Assembly: GCA_029257385.1 (NCBI GenBank)
Contig: JARIBS010000142.1
Location: forward strand, 1-34,954
DNA from: Thiorhodococcus sp.
GTDB lineage: Bacteria; Pseudomonadota; Gammaproteobacteria; Chromatiales; Chromatiaceae
Reading direction: 5' to 3'
DNA length: 34,954 bases
Part shown: positions 8,890 to 16,436 of the stretch, in pieces
Layout of the letters: every line of letters begins with the position of its first letter
Position numbering within the stretch: position 1 is the stretch's first letter
Program-made: the position numbers and the translations under genes
Notes under the pieces: model-generated
What the model saw: only the letters and a program-made list of their open reading frames with translations
Databases searched by the model: none
Told to the model about the DNA's origin: nothing

Positions 8890-9398
8890 CTTTAACCAAC
8901 CTGCGCCGTATGGCGCCGATCATGCTCGTGGGCGTCCTGACGCTCGGCATGGCCCAGGCCTTCACGCTTGAGGAATTTACTTTCGAGGATCCTGCCCGCG
9001 CGGGCGAGTTTCGCGATCTGATCGGCGAACTGCGCTGTCTGGTCTGTCAGAATGAGTCCCTCGCCGGATCTCAGGCCGGGGTTGCCCAGGATCTGCGCGA
9101 AGAGGTCTACCGCATGATGCAGGAGGGTAAAAGCCGCAAGGAAGTCGTCGACTTCCTGGTCGCGCGCTATGGCGATTTCGTACTCTATGAGCCGCCCATC
9201 AGGCCCTCGACCTACATCCTCTGGTTCGGTCCCTTTCTGTTCGTTGCACTGGGCGCTTTCCTGCTGCTGCGCACCCTGCAACGTAAGAAGGCCGAACCCG
9301 AGCAGGATCTCAGCGATGCAGAACGCGCGCGTCTCGACCGGATTCTTGCCAAGACCGGCTCCGCACAAGACTCAAACCCCACGAATAACGCCCCATGA
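8886..9398 (+). CDS. ccmH: Cytochrome c maturation protein CcmH (CycL-type)
   Basis: A 170-residue protein whose start at ATG 8886 overlaps the ccmG stop. A signal peptide ending in GMAQA (residue 25) precedes the soluble domain with the redox motif LRCLVCQN (Cys51 and Cys54), then GDFVLYEPPI and a C-terminal transmembrane helix (about residues 109-130). CcmH reduces or presents the apocytochrome CxxCH thiols. Here CcmH is the short form and the TPR part is a separate gene, ccmI, unlike the fused E. coli CcmH. Confidence 0.97.
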   Translation: MTLTNLRRMAPIMLVGVLTLGMAQAFTLEEFTFEDPARAGEFRDLIGELRCLVCQNESLAGSQAGVAQDLREEVYRMMQEGKSRKEVVDFLVARYGDFVLYEPPIRPSTYILWFGPFLFVALGAFLLLRTLQRKKAEPEQDLSDAERARLDRILAKTGSAQDSNPTNNAP

Positions 9399-10750
9399 TT
9401 ATTTTCTGGATTCTTGCCGGGGGTCTACTGGCCCTGGCACTCGCCTTCATTCTCGCCCCTTTGCTGAAATCGGCGCCGCCAGATGATGCGCTGCGGCAAG
9501 ATGCCCTGAATCTCGAGGTGTTCCGCCAGCGCCTCAAAGAGCTGGATGCCGATCTCGCGGCCGGCTCACTCGATCAGGAGCGCTACGCCGCCGCGCGCCA
9601 CGATCTCGAGCGCGAACTGCTCTACGATGTCGATCCCGAGCAGGCATCCCCGGCTCTACGGCGGTCCTCCTCAGCCGCTGGCCGCTGGCTGCTGGGTGGC
9701 TCGCTTGCCATCGTTCTGCCACTGTCGGCCGTGCTGCTCTATCTCCAGCTCGGGGAGCCGGATTCGATCGATCGGGTGCAGACTGCAGCGAGCGGCCAGG
9801 GCGCATCCGATGCGGACGCGGAGACGGCGTCCTTGGAAACACTCATCGAGCGTCTCGAAACGCGTCTGGAGGACGATCCAGACAATCTGGAAGGCTGGCT
9901 GATGCTCGGGCGGACCTATTTCGCCACCGATCAGATGCAGAAGGGCCTGAAGGCAATCGAACGTGCCTATGAACTCGCGCCCGACCAAGCCGACATCAAG
10001 CTAGCCTATGCCGAGGCTCTGGCCGCATCCAGTCCGACCAAGAGTCTGGAGGGCCGTCCGGCAGAACTCATCCGCGCCGTCTTGGAGCAGGAACCCGAGC
10101 ACCGTATCGCACGCTGGCTGGCCGGTATGATCTCTTTCCAGCAGGAGCAGTTCCAATCTGCGGCCGTGACTTGGCGGAAAATCCTGGAAGAACTCGATCC
10201 GCAAGGCGAGGAAGCCGCAAACTTGAGACAGATGGTCGCGGAAGCCGAGACACGGGCCGGAATTCCAGCGCCTGTCAGCGATGCGGGACTTGCGGCACCA
10301 GAATCACCAGAGCCGGTGGCGCCGGAATCACCGCAGCCGGTGGCGCCGGACACAGCCCAGGCACCGGCCGAACCCGCGCCGACAGTGGCTGGCGAAAGCG
10401 GCGCCAGCCTGAGCGTTCAGGTCAGTCTGGACGCAGGCATCGCCGAGCAGGCTGCCCCGGAAGACACGGTGTTCGTCTTCGCGCGCGCCGCATCCGGCCC
10501 ACCGATGCCACTTGCCGTGCAGCGCATACAGGTCAGGGATCTGCCTAAAACCCTGACCCTGGACGACGGCATGGCGATGACCCCGGCGATGCGTCTGTCG
10601 TCCTTCAGCGAAGTCGTGGTGGGCGCGCGTGTCTCAAAATCGGGCGAAGCCACACCCCAACCCGGCGACCTGTTCGGTGAGACCGATCCGATCCCATTAA
10701 CGGGCAGCGCCGAAACGTCGGTCCTGATTGATCGGGTACGATCCGAGTGA
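9395..10750 (+). CDS. ccmI: Cytochrome c biogenesis TPR protein CcmI (CycH)
   Basis: A 451-residue apocytochrome chaperone. Two N-terminal transmembrane helices (about 1-20 and 93-113) flank a cytoplasmic loop with QRLKELDADLAAGSLDQERY, typical of CcmI. A periplasmic TPR region follows (LEGWLMLGRTYFATDQMQKG, then AYELAPDQADIKLAYAEAL). A Pro/Ala-rich linker (about 285-330) leads to a C-terminal CcmI beta domain (VQVSLDAGIAEQAAPEDTVFVFARAASG...). It binds apocytochrome C-termini and hands them to CcmFH. It is the last gene of the operon, converging with the PEBP gene 25 bases later. Confidence 0.95.
   Translation: MIIFWILAGGLLALALAFILAPLLKSAPPDDALRQDALNLEVFRQRLKELDADLAAGSLDQERYAAARHDLERELLYDVDPEQASPALRRSSSAAGRWLLGGSLAIVLPLSAVLLYLQLGEPDSIDRVQTAASGQGASDADAETASLETLIERLETRLEDDPDNLEGWLMLGRTYFATDQMQKGLKAIERAYELAPDQADIKLAYAEALAASSPTKSLEGRPAELIRAVLEQEPEHRIARWLAGMISFQQEQFQSAAVTWRKILEELDPQGEEAANLRQMVAEAETRAGIPAPVSDAGLAAPESPEPVAPESPQPVAPDTAQAPAEPAPTVAGESGASLSVQVSLDAGIAEQAAPEDTVFVFARAASGPPMPLAVQRIQVRDLPKTLTLDDGMAMTPAMRLSSFSEVVVGARVSKSGEATPQPGDLFGETDPIPLTGSAETSVLIDRVRSE
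10301..10348 (+). repeat. Two 24-bp tandem repeats in the ccmI linker
   Basis: Two adjacent copies of a 24-bp unit (10301-10324 and 10325-10348) differ at two positions only. They encode an ESPEPVAP-type octapeptide twice in the Pro/Ala-rich linker of CcmI. The repeat keeps the reading frame, so it probably reflects slipped-strand duplication in a flexible segment and is unlikely to have a separate function. Confidence 0.85.
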
Positions 10751-10775
10751 CGGGGTTTTTCTAGCGCCACTGTGC

Positions 10776-11273
10776 TCAAGCAGGCTGCTCGCCTACGGAC
10801 GTCTTCTCGTAGACGCCGACCAAAACGGCCATGCCCAGAATGTGCTCATCCATGGCCAACAGCAGATCGTCCTTGCTCGGATTGCCCAGCTCGGGCGGCA
10901 ACAGCACATCCAGCGCATAGAGGCGATGAAAATAGCGATGCAGTCCGATCGGCGGACAAGGTCCGCCGTAGCCGGTGCGTCCCCAGCTATTGATCCCCTG
11001 CCCTGTGCCCTCGGGCAGTGCCGACGGCTCGATGCCTTCGGGCAGACCCTGGCAGGTCGCGGGGAGGTTGTAGAGAATCCAGTGGTCCCACACCATCTGC
11101 GGAGCCATCGGATCCGGCGCATCGGGGTCATTGACGATCAGAACCAGACTCTCCGTCCCTTGAGGAAGATTCTCCCACGTTAAGGGCGGCGACTTATCCT
11201 CGCCCTCGCAAGTAAAGCGCCGCGGAATTGTGTCTGCGTCGGCGAATGCCGTGGATGTGAGAACTAGTGCCAT
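10776..11273 (-). CDS. YbhB/YbcL family phosphatidylethanolamine-binding-like protein
   Basis: A 165-residue protein of the bacterial PEBP/Raf kinase inhibitor-like family. Motifs include IPRRFTCEGEDKSPPLTW at the N-terminus, LVLIVNDPDAPDP, WDHWILYNLP, and GYGGPCPPIGLHRYFHRLYALD, which together outline the conserved ligand pocket (DPDAP and GPCPP...HRY). The family fold is well established, but the bacterial members lack a firm physiological role. No signal peptide is seen, so it is likely cytoplasmic. It is transcribed alone, converging on ccmI. Confidence 0.93.
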   Translation of the reverse strand: MALVLTSTAFADADTIPRRFTCEGEDKSPPLTWENLPQGTESLVLIVNDPDAPDPMAPQMVWDHWILYNLPATCQGLPEGIEPSALPEGTGQGINSWGRTGYGGPCPPIGLHRYFHRLYALDVLLPPELGNPSKDDLLLAMDEHILGMAVLVGVYEKTSVGEQPA

Positions 11274-11530
11274 CTTCCGACCTCCGATGATGTGCTAACG
11301 TTTTAGACGAATCGATGGGGCGCGCCTCTTCTCTAGCTGTGCGTTTTTCGGCGGCCACTGGGTCGCCATTTTTTTGCTCCTTCGCCATCGATCCAATCCC
11401 AAGTACCCAGCAGTTCTACCCCATTGCTTGAGACCAAGCATAGCAGACCGACCCTACCGCAGCCGTTCAGCTCTATTCAGGTCCACTGTTACCGTTTCGA
11501 CCCGCGCACCCCAAGCGAGAGCGCCATTAG

Positions 11531-11992
11531 GGCATACGTCAGGCGCTCGACGAAGGCGTGATCGCCGGATATTCGCCACAGGATATCAAAGTCACCGTCT
11601 ACGACGGCAAGCACCACCCCGTCGACTCAAAAGACATCGCATTCGCGACGGCCGGGCGCAAGGCTTTCATCAATGCGGCGCTCAAGGCGCAACCAGCGAT
11701 CCTGGAGCCGGTCGTGAAGATCTGTATCACTGCTCAGGACAGCGTTATGGGCGATCTGGTTGGAGACCTCGCGAGCCGGCGCGGACATATCAATGGCAGC
11801 GAGTCCAAAAGCCGCAGCCGTATTCTGATTGACGGCGAAGTGCCGTTGGCCGAACTCGATGGCTATGATGCGCGTCTCAAGGCCATCACCGGCGGTGATG
11901 GCACTTACAGCATCGAACTCAGCCACTATGATCCCGTGCCCGGCATGATCCAGAAGCAACTGGTGGGTGCTTATCAGCGTTCCGAGGACTAA
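11531..11992 (+). pseudogene. Truncated elongation factor G (C-terminal domains IV-V only)
   Basis: The frame from 11531 reads GIRQALDEGVIAGYSPQDIK, then YDGKHHPVDSKDIAF, EPVVKICI, GDLASRRGHINGSE and VPLAELDGYDARLKAITGGDGTYSIELSHYDPVP. This is the end of EF-G domain IV plus domain V. Nothing resembling the GTPase or domains II-III lies upstream, and a TAG codon (11528-11530) stands directly before the matching segment. The remaining ~150 codons have no internal stop, and a GTG at 11558 could in principle start a 144-residue product, but no ribosome site supports it. I read it as the remnant of a divergent second EF-G gene (FusA2-like), broken at its 5' side. Confidence 0.85.
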
Positions 11993-12088
11993 ACTTTATC
12001 GACCGGCCGGAGCATGCCCCCCGTCCGGAATAGTTTGAGCTTTAAGCTGGCAAAAGCGAGGCTCACACACGGCTTCCTGACGCACCTT

Positions 12089-12190
12089 TACGTACACTTG
12101 ATTGAGGAACTGGATTCTCAGCATTTGTCTTTCGTCATGACGCTTCTATAATCACTGCTCTGCCTGAAGCAAATCCGTCTTGTACGTACA
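12089..12190 (+). promoter_or_regulatory. Pair of TACGTACA sites flanking the pdh promoter (candidate operator)
   Basis: TACGTACA occurs at 12089-12096 and again at 12183-12190, the latter inside the perfect 10-bp palindrome TGTACGTACA (12181-12190). The first is about 67 bases upstream of, and the second about 28 bases downstream of, the predicted start point. This spacing would suit a looping repressor. They do not resemble the E. coli PdhR site. Function is inferred only. Confidence 0.3.
12125..12152 (+). promoter_or_regulatory. Predicted sigma70-type promoter of aceE-aceF-lpd
   Basis: A consensus -10 TATAAT lies at 12147-12152 with TTGTCT at 12125-12130, spaced by 16 bases. This would start transcription near 12159, about 105 bases upstream of aceE. 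The untranslated leader contains a GC-rich hairpin (12197-12218) and a second hairpin close to the ribosome site (12227-12244). The octamer TACGTACA occurs on both sides of the promoter. Confidence 0.6.
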
Positions 12191-12196
12191 TTCACG

Positions 12197-12218
12197 GCGG
12201 CTGCACGCGCGCAGCCGC
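12197..12218 (+). other. GC-rich leader hairpin upstream of aceE
   Basis: Perfect 8-bp arms GCGGCTGC/GCAGCCGC (12197-12204, 12211-12218) enclose the loop ACGCGC. It lies in the predicted 5' leader between promoter and aceE and is not followed by a T run, so a leader mRNA structure is more likely than a terminator. A second hairpin (12227-12244, TGAA loop) sits directly before the aceE ribosome site. Confidence 0.5.
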
Positions 12219-12263
12219 TATTGCTCCCCGCGCTGAAGTGCGGGATTTCTCGCGGAGGAACTG

Positions 12264-14921
12264 ATGACCAAGAAGCCCGACATCGATCCTCAAGAGACTC
12301 AGGAATGGCTCGATTCGCTCGAAGCCGTTTTAGAAAACGAAGGCGTCGAACGCGCCCATTTCCTGCTGGAGCGCCTTATCGACAAGGCACGCCGCTCCGG
12401 TGCCTATCTGCCCTACAGCGGCACTACGGCCTATCTCAATACCATTCCAGTCCAACGACAGGTGCATTTCCCAGGCGACGGGGCCATGGAGCGGCGCATC
12501 CGCTCCCTGGTGCGCTGGAACGCCATGGCCATGGTGGTGCAGGCCAATCGGCGCTCGAGCGAGCTTGGTGGACACATCTCCACTTTCGCCTCCTCGGCGA
12601 CCTTACTTGATGTCGCCCACAACCATTTCATCCGTGCCCGCAGCAAAGATCACGGCGGAGATCTGGTCTTCTACCAAGGGCACGCGGCACCAGGGATCTA
12701 TTCACGCGCATTTTTAGAGGGGCGTATCAGCGAGGAGCAGCTCTACAATTTCCGCCAGGAAGTCGACGGCAACGGTCTGTCATCCTATCCGCATCCCTGG
12801 CTGATGCCGGGGTTCTGGCAGTTCCCCACCGTGTCGATGGGGCTGGGTCCAATCATGGCCATCTATCAGGCCCGCTTCATGCGCTACCTGAGAGATCGCG
12901 GAGTCGTTAACACCACCGGCCGTAAGGTCTGGGCTTTTCTCGGCGATGGCGAGATGGACGAGCCAGAATCGCTCGGCGCCATCTCGCTCGCCGCCCGCGA
13001 GCATCTCGATAATTTGATCTTCGTCATCAACTGCAATCTTCAACGCCTTGATGGACCAGTGCGCGGCAATGGCAAGATCATCCAGGAGCTGGAGTCGATC
13101 TTCCGTGGGGCCGGCTGGAATGTCATCAAGGTCATCTGGGGCAGCTACTGGGATCCGCTGCTGGCACGCGACAAGCAGGGTTTGTTGCTCCAGCGCATGG
13201 AGGAATGTCTCGACGGCGATTATCAAGCCTACAATGCCAAGGGCGGCGCCTATACGCGCGAGCACTTCTTCGGCAAATATGACGAACTCAAGGAAATGGT
13301 CGCCACCATGACCGACGAGGATATCTGGCGACTCAATCGTGGCGGTCACGATCCAGCGAAGGTCTACAACGCCTACCTCACGGCTTTGCAGAGCAGCGGT
13401 AAACCGACCGTGATCATGACCCAAACGGTTAAAGGCTACGGCATGGGCGGCGCTGGCGAGGGGATGAACATCACCCATTCGCAGAAGCAGATGGAAGAGG
13501 ATCACCTCAAAGCCTTCCGCGACCGCTTCAATATCCCGATCTCGGATGACCAGATCGCTGCAGCGCCGTTCTACAAGCCGCCCGCCGAGAGCGAGGAAAT
13601 CACCTATCTCCACCAGATGCGCCAGCGCCTCGGCGGCTTTCTGCCGGCGCGCCGCGACGACGCACCGCCGCTGGAAACTCCAGAACTCGCCGCTTTTCAG
13701 ACGCTGCTCGAAGGCAGCGGCGAGCGCGAGATGTCGACCACCATGGCCTTTGTGCGTCTGCTGACCCTGCTGCTGCGCGACGAGCACATCAGTCAGTACG
13801 TGGTGCCAATCGTTGCGGACGAGGCACGTACGTTCGGCATGGAGGGGATGTTCCGCCAGCTCGGCATCTACGCCTCGCAAGGTCAGCTCTACGAGCCAGT
13901 CGACGCCGATCAGGTGATGTACTACCGCGAGACCAAGAAAGGCCAAATTCTGCAGGAAGGCATCACCGAGGCCGGGGCAATGTCCTCTTGGATTGCCGCG
14001 GCCACGGCCTATGCCAATCACGGCCAGAGCATGATCCCGTTCTACATCTACTATTCAATGTTTGGCTTCCAGCGTGTCGGCGACCTCGCCTGGGCCGCCG
14101 GAGACATGCGTGCCAGGGGCTTTCTGATCGGCGGCACGGCCGGGCGTACCACACTCGCAGGCGAGGGGCTTCAGCATCAGGATGGTCACAGTCACGTCCT
14201 GGCCTCCACCATCCCCAACTGCATCACCTACGACCCCACCTATGCCTATGAAGTCGCCGTCATCGTCCAGGATGGATTGCGGCGCATGTACCAGAAGCAG
14301 GAGAATTGCTTCTACTACATCACGGTGATGAACGAGAACTATCATCAGCCGCCGATGCCCGAGGACAGCCAGGAGGGCATTCTCAAGGGACTCTATTGTC
14401 TCAGGCGTGGGCAGGAGGAGCGCAGCCATCGCGTCCAACTCTTGGGCAGCGGCACCATTCTGCGCGAGGTGCTCGCGGCGGCGGCGCTGCTGGAGAAGGA
14501 TTTCGACTTAGGCGCTGCGGTCTGGAGCGTCACCAGCTTCAACGAACTCAGACGCGAAGGCATGGATGTGGAGCGCTGGAACATGCTGCACCCGGATCAG
14601 GCGCGGCGCATTTCCTATGTCGAGACCCAATTGGCCGAGACGCATGGTCCCATCGTTGCGGCAACGGATTACATGCGCACCTACGCCGATCAGATACGCC
14701 CTTACGTTCCGCGCCGTTATGTTGTGCTTGGAACCGATGGCTTCGGGCGCAGCGACACGCGCAGCCAGCTTCGCAAGTTCTTTGAGGTCAACCGCTACTA
14801 CGTCGCCCTCGCCGCGCTCAAGGCGCTGGCCGACGAGGGGGAAATCCCGGTGTCGATGGTCTCGGAGGCGATCGTCAAGTACCGCATCGACCCGGACAAA
14901 CCCAACCCGGTGACCGTCTGA
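12264..14921 (+). CDS. aceE: Pyruvate dehydrogenase E1 component, homodimeric (AceE)
   Basis: An 885-residue thiamine-diphosphate enzyme, the size of E. coli AceE (887). ATG 12264 follows a strong GGAGG at 12254-12258. Signature segments are RRSSELGGHISTFAS, the ThDP/Mg motif GDGEMDEPESLGA (from residue 227) running to FVINCNLQRLDG, the acetyl-transfer loop region GGAGEGMNITHSQKQM, and the C-terminal GTDGFGRSDTR. It decarboxylates pyruvate and acetylates the lipoyl group of E2 in the pyruvate dehydrogenase complex. It is first in a three-gene operon behind the predicted promoter at 12125-12152, with aceF starting 34 bases after its stop. Confidence 0.98.
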   Translation: MTKKPDIDPQETQEWLDSLEAVLENEGVERAHFLLERLIDKARRSGAYLPYSGTTAYLNTIPVQRQVHFPGDGAMERRIRSLVRWNAMAMVVQANRRSSELGGHISTFASSATLLDVAHNHFIRARSKDHGGDLVFYQGHAAPGIYSRAFLEGRISEEQLYNFRQEVDGNGLSSYPHPWLMPGFWQFPTVSMGLGPIMAIYQARFMRYLRDRGVVNTTGRKVWAFLGDGEMDEPESLGAISLAAREHLDNLIFVINCNLQRLDGPVRGNGKIIQELESIFRGAGWNVIKVIWGSYWDPLLARDKQGLLLQRMEECLDGDYQAYNAKGGAYTREHFFGKYDELKEMVATMTDEDIWRLNRGGHDPAKVYNAYLTALQSSGKPTVIMTQTVKGYGMGGAGEGMNITHSQKQMEEDHLKAFRDRFNIPISDDQIAAAPFYKPPAESEEITYLHQMRQRLGGFLPARRDDAPPLETPELAAFQTLLEGSGEREMSTTMAFVRLLTLLLRDEHISQYVVPIVADEARTFGMEGMFRQLGIYASQGQLYEPVDADQVMYYRETKKGQILQEGITEAGAMSSWIAAATAYANHGQSMIPFYIYYSMFGFQRVGDLAWAAGDMRARGFLIGGTAGRTTLAGEGLQHQDGHSHVLASTIPNCITYDPTYAYEVAVIVQDGLRRMYQKQENCFYYITVMNENYHQPPMPEDSQEGILKGLYCLRRGQEERSHRVQLLGSGTILREVLAAAALLEKDFDLGAAVWSVTSFNELRREGMDVERWNMLHPDQARRISYVETQLAETHGPIVAATDYMRTYADQIRPYVPRRYVVLGTDGFGRSDTRSQLRKFFEVNRYYVALAALKALADEGEIPVSMVSEAIVKYRIDPDKPNPVTV

Positions 14922-14955
14922 AGCAACAAAAACGATCGGCACAGGAGGACATCGC

Positions 14956-16311
14956 GTGGCAACTGTCGAAGATATCTTATTGCCCGACATCGGGGATTTC
15001 TCCAGTATCGAGATCATCGAGATCCTGGTCGCCGTGGGCGATCAGATTCAGCCCGAGCAATCGCTGCTGACGCTAGAAAGCGATAAGGCGACCATGGAAA
15101 TTCCGTCGCCCAAAGGCGGTACCGTCAAAGAGCTCAAGGTGAAGGTCGGCGAGCGCATCAGTGAGGGCGACCCGGTGCTGACACTCGAGTCCTCCGAGCA
15201 GACATCCCAGGAGGACGCCGACCAACCGCCAAGCGCAGCGCAGGAACCGCCTCAACCCCCAACGCAAGAGCCACAACGGACCACACGGGGTGCGCAAGCA
15301 TCAGCATCAGAGAGCACACAGCGCGCGCCCGGAGAAGCCGAGCGGCGCCCGGCACCCGTGGCGCTGCGTCCAAAGGACATGGAGGTCATCACCAAGGGGC
15401 GTAAGGCGCATGCAAGCCCCGCCTTGCGGCGTCTGGCGCGCGAGCTGGGCGTCGATCTCACGCGCGTCAAGGGTTCTGGCCCCAAGGGGCGCATCGTCAA
15501 AGAGGACGTGCAGGGCTTTGTCAAACAGGCGCTTGCGCAAGGACGCACGGGCGACTCGGTATCACCACAGCCATTGGGGCTTGCGCCCCAGCCCGAGGTG
15601 GATTTCACGCGTTTCGGCGAGATCTCGCTTGAGGAACTCCCACGCATTCGCAAGCTCAGCGGCAAGCATCTGCACCGCTGCTGGCTCGGTATTCCGCATG
15701 TCACCCACTTCGACACGGCCGATATCACCGAGCTGGAGGCGTTCCGTCAGGCCAACAAAGACACCGCCGCGCGGGATGGGGTCAAGCTCACGCTGCTGCC
15801 CTTCCTGCTCAAGGCCGTGGCCACCGCGCTGAACCAGATGCCAATCCTCAAGGCATCACTGAGCAGCGACGCCGAACAGATCATCCACAAGCATTTCACC
15901 CATATCGGTGTGGCGATGGACACCCCCCGCGGTCTGCTCGTCCCAGTGCTGCGCGATGTCGACAAGAAGGGGCTCTACGACCTGGCTGGGGAGCTGTCCG
16001 AACTCAGCACCAAGGCGCGCGACGGCAAGCTCCAGTCAGAGGAAATGCAGGGCGGCTGTTTCACCATCTCCAGCTTGGGCGCCATTGGCGGGACCGCCTT
16101 CACGCCCATCATCAATGCGCCGGAAGTGGCCATCCTCGGGGTCACGAAATCCGCGCTACAGCCGCTCTGGAATGGCACCGAGTTCCTGCCGCGACTGATG
16201 CTGCCGCTCTCGCTCTCCTTCGACCATCGAATCATCGATGGGGCCGATGCGGCACGTTTCGTGGTCTTATTGAGTCGGCTCCTGAGCGATATTCGCCGCC
16301 TCCTGCTCTAA
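14956..16311 (+). CDS. aceF: Dihydrolipoamide acetyltransferase (pyruvate dehydrogenase E2)
   Basis: A 451-residue E2. The GTG start at 14956 is supported by AGGAGG at 14943-14948. One lipoyl domain (residues 1-80) carries lipoylation Lys44 in LESDKATMEIP. A Pro/Gln/Ala-rich linker (about 82-140) follows, then the peripheral subunit-binding domain (HASPALRRLARELGVDL...GPKGRIVKEDV, 152-186), a second linker and the catalytic domain ending with FDHRIIDGADAARF (His424, Asp428). E. coli AceF has three lipoyl domains, so this is the short form. It moves acetyl groups to CoA as the core of the PDH complex. Confidence 0.97.
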   Translation: MATVEDILLPDIGDFSSIEIIEILVAVGDQIQPEQSLLTLESDKATMEIPSPKGGTVKELKVKVGERISEGDPVLTLESSEQTSQEDADQPPSAAQEPPQPPTQEPQRTTRGAQASASESTQRAPGEAERRPAPVALRPKDMEVITKGRKAHASPALRRLARELGVDLTRVKGSGPKGRIVKEDVQGFVKQALAQGRTGDSVSPQPLGLAPQPEVDFTRFGEISLEELPRIRKLSGKHLHRCWLGIPHVTHFDTADITELEAFRQANKDTAARDGVKLTLLPFLLKAVATALNQMPILKASLSSDAEQIIHKHFTHIGVAMDTPRGLLVPVLRDVDKKGLYDLAGELSELSTKARDGKLQSEEMQGGCFTISSLGAIGGTAFTPIINAPEVAILGVTKSALQPLWNGTEFLPRLMLPLSLSFDHRIIDGADAARFVVLLSRLLSDIRRLLL

Positions 16312-16374
16312 AGCCCGATCGAGGAACATGGCGTACGCTTATACCTTCGCCTATCCGCCGCCGATCGTTTAGCA

Positions 16375-16394
16375 TTGGCGCGATTATTCGCCAA
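16375..16394 (+). other. Hairpin in the aceF-lpd intergenic region
   Basis: TTGGCG (16375-16380) and CGCCAA (16389-16394) form a perfect 6-bp stem with an 8-base loop. ATCG/CGAT can extend it with a bulge. It lies in the 125-bp gap between aceF and lpd and has no T tract, so it could be an mRNA processing or stability element separating E2 and E3 expression. Confidence 0.4.
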
Positions 16395-16436
16395 CGATTC
16401 AGCGCCCGAGTAGGCCGCAAGAGAAGCACTATCAAT

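Noticed and set aside
10730-10762. Possible ccmI terminator (TCGG...CCGA then GGGGTTTTT)
   Set aside because: The stem is only 4 bp and is not adjacent to the T run, so it is too weak to call.
11194-11388. Small minus-strand frame beginning MAKEQKNGDP upstream of the PEBP gene
   Set aside because: Most of it overlaps the PEBP gene, no ribosome site, and the translation loses any pattern after about 20 residues.
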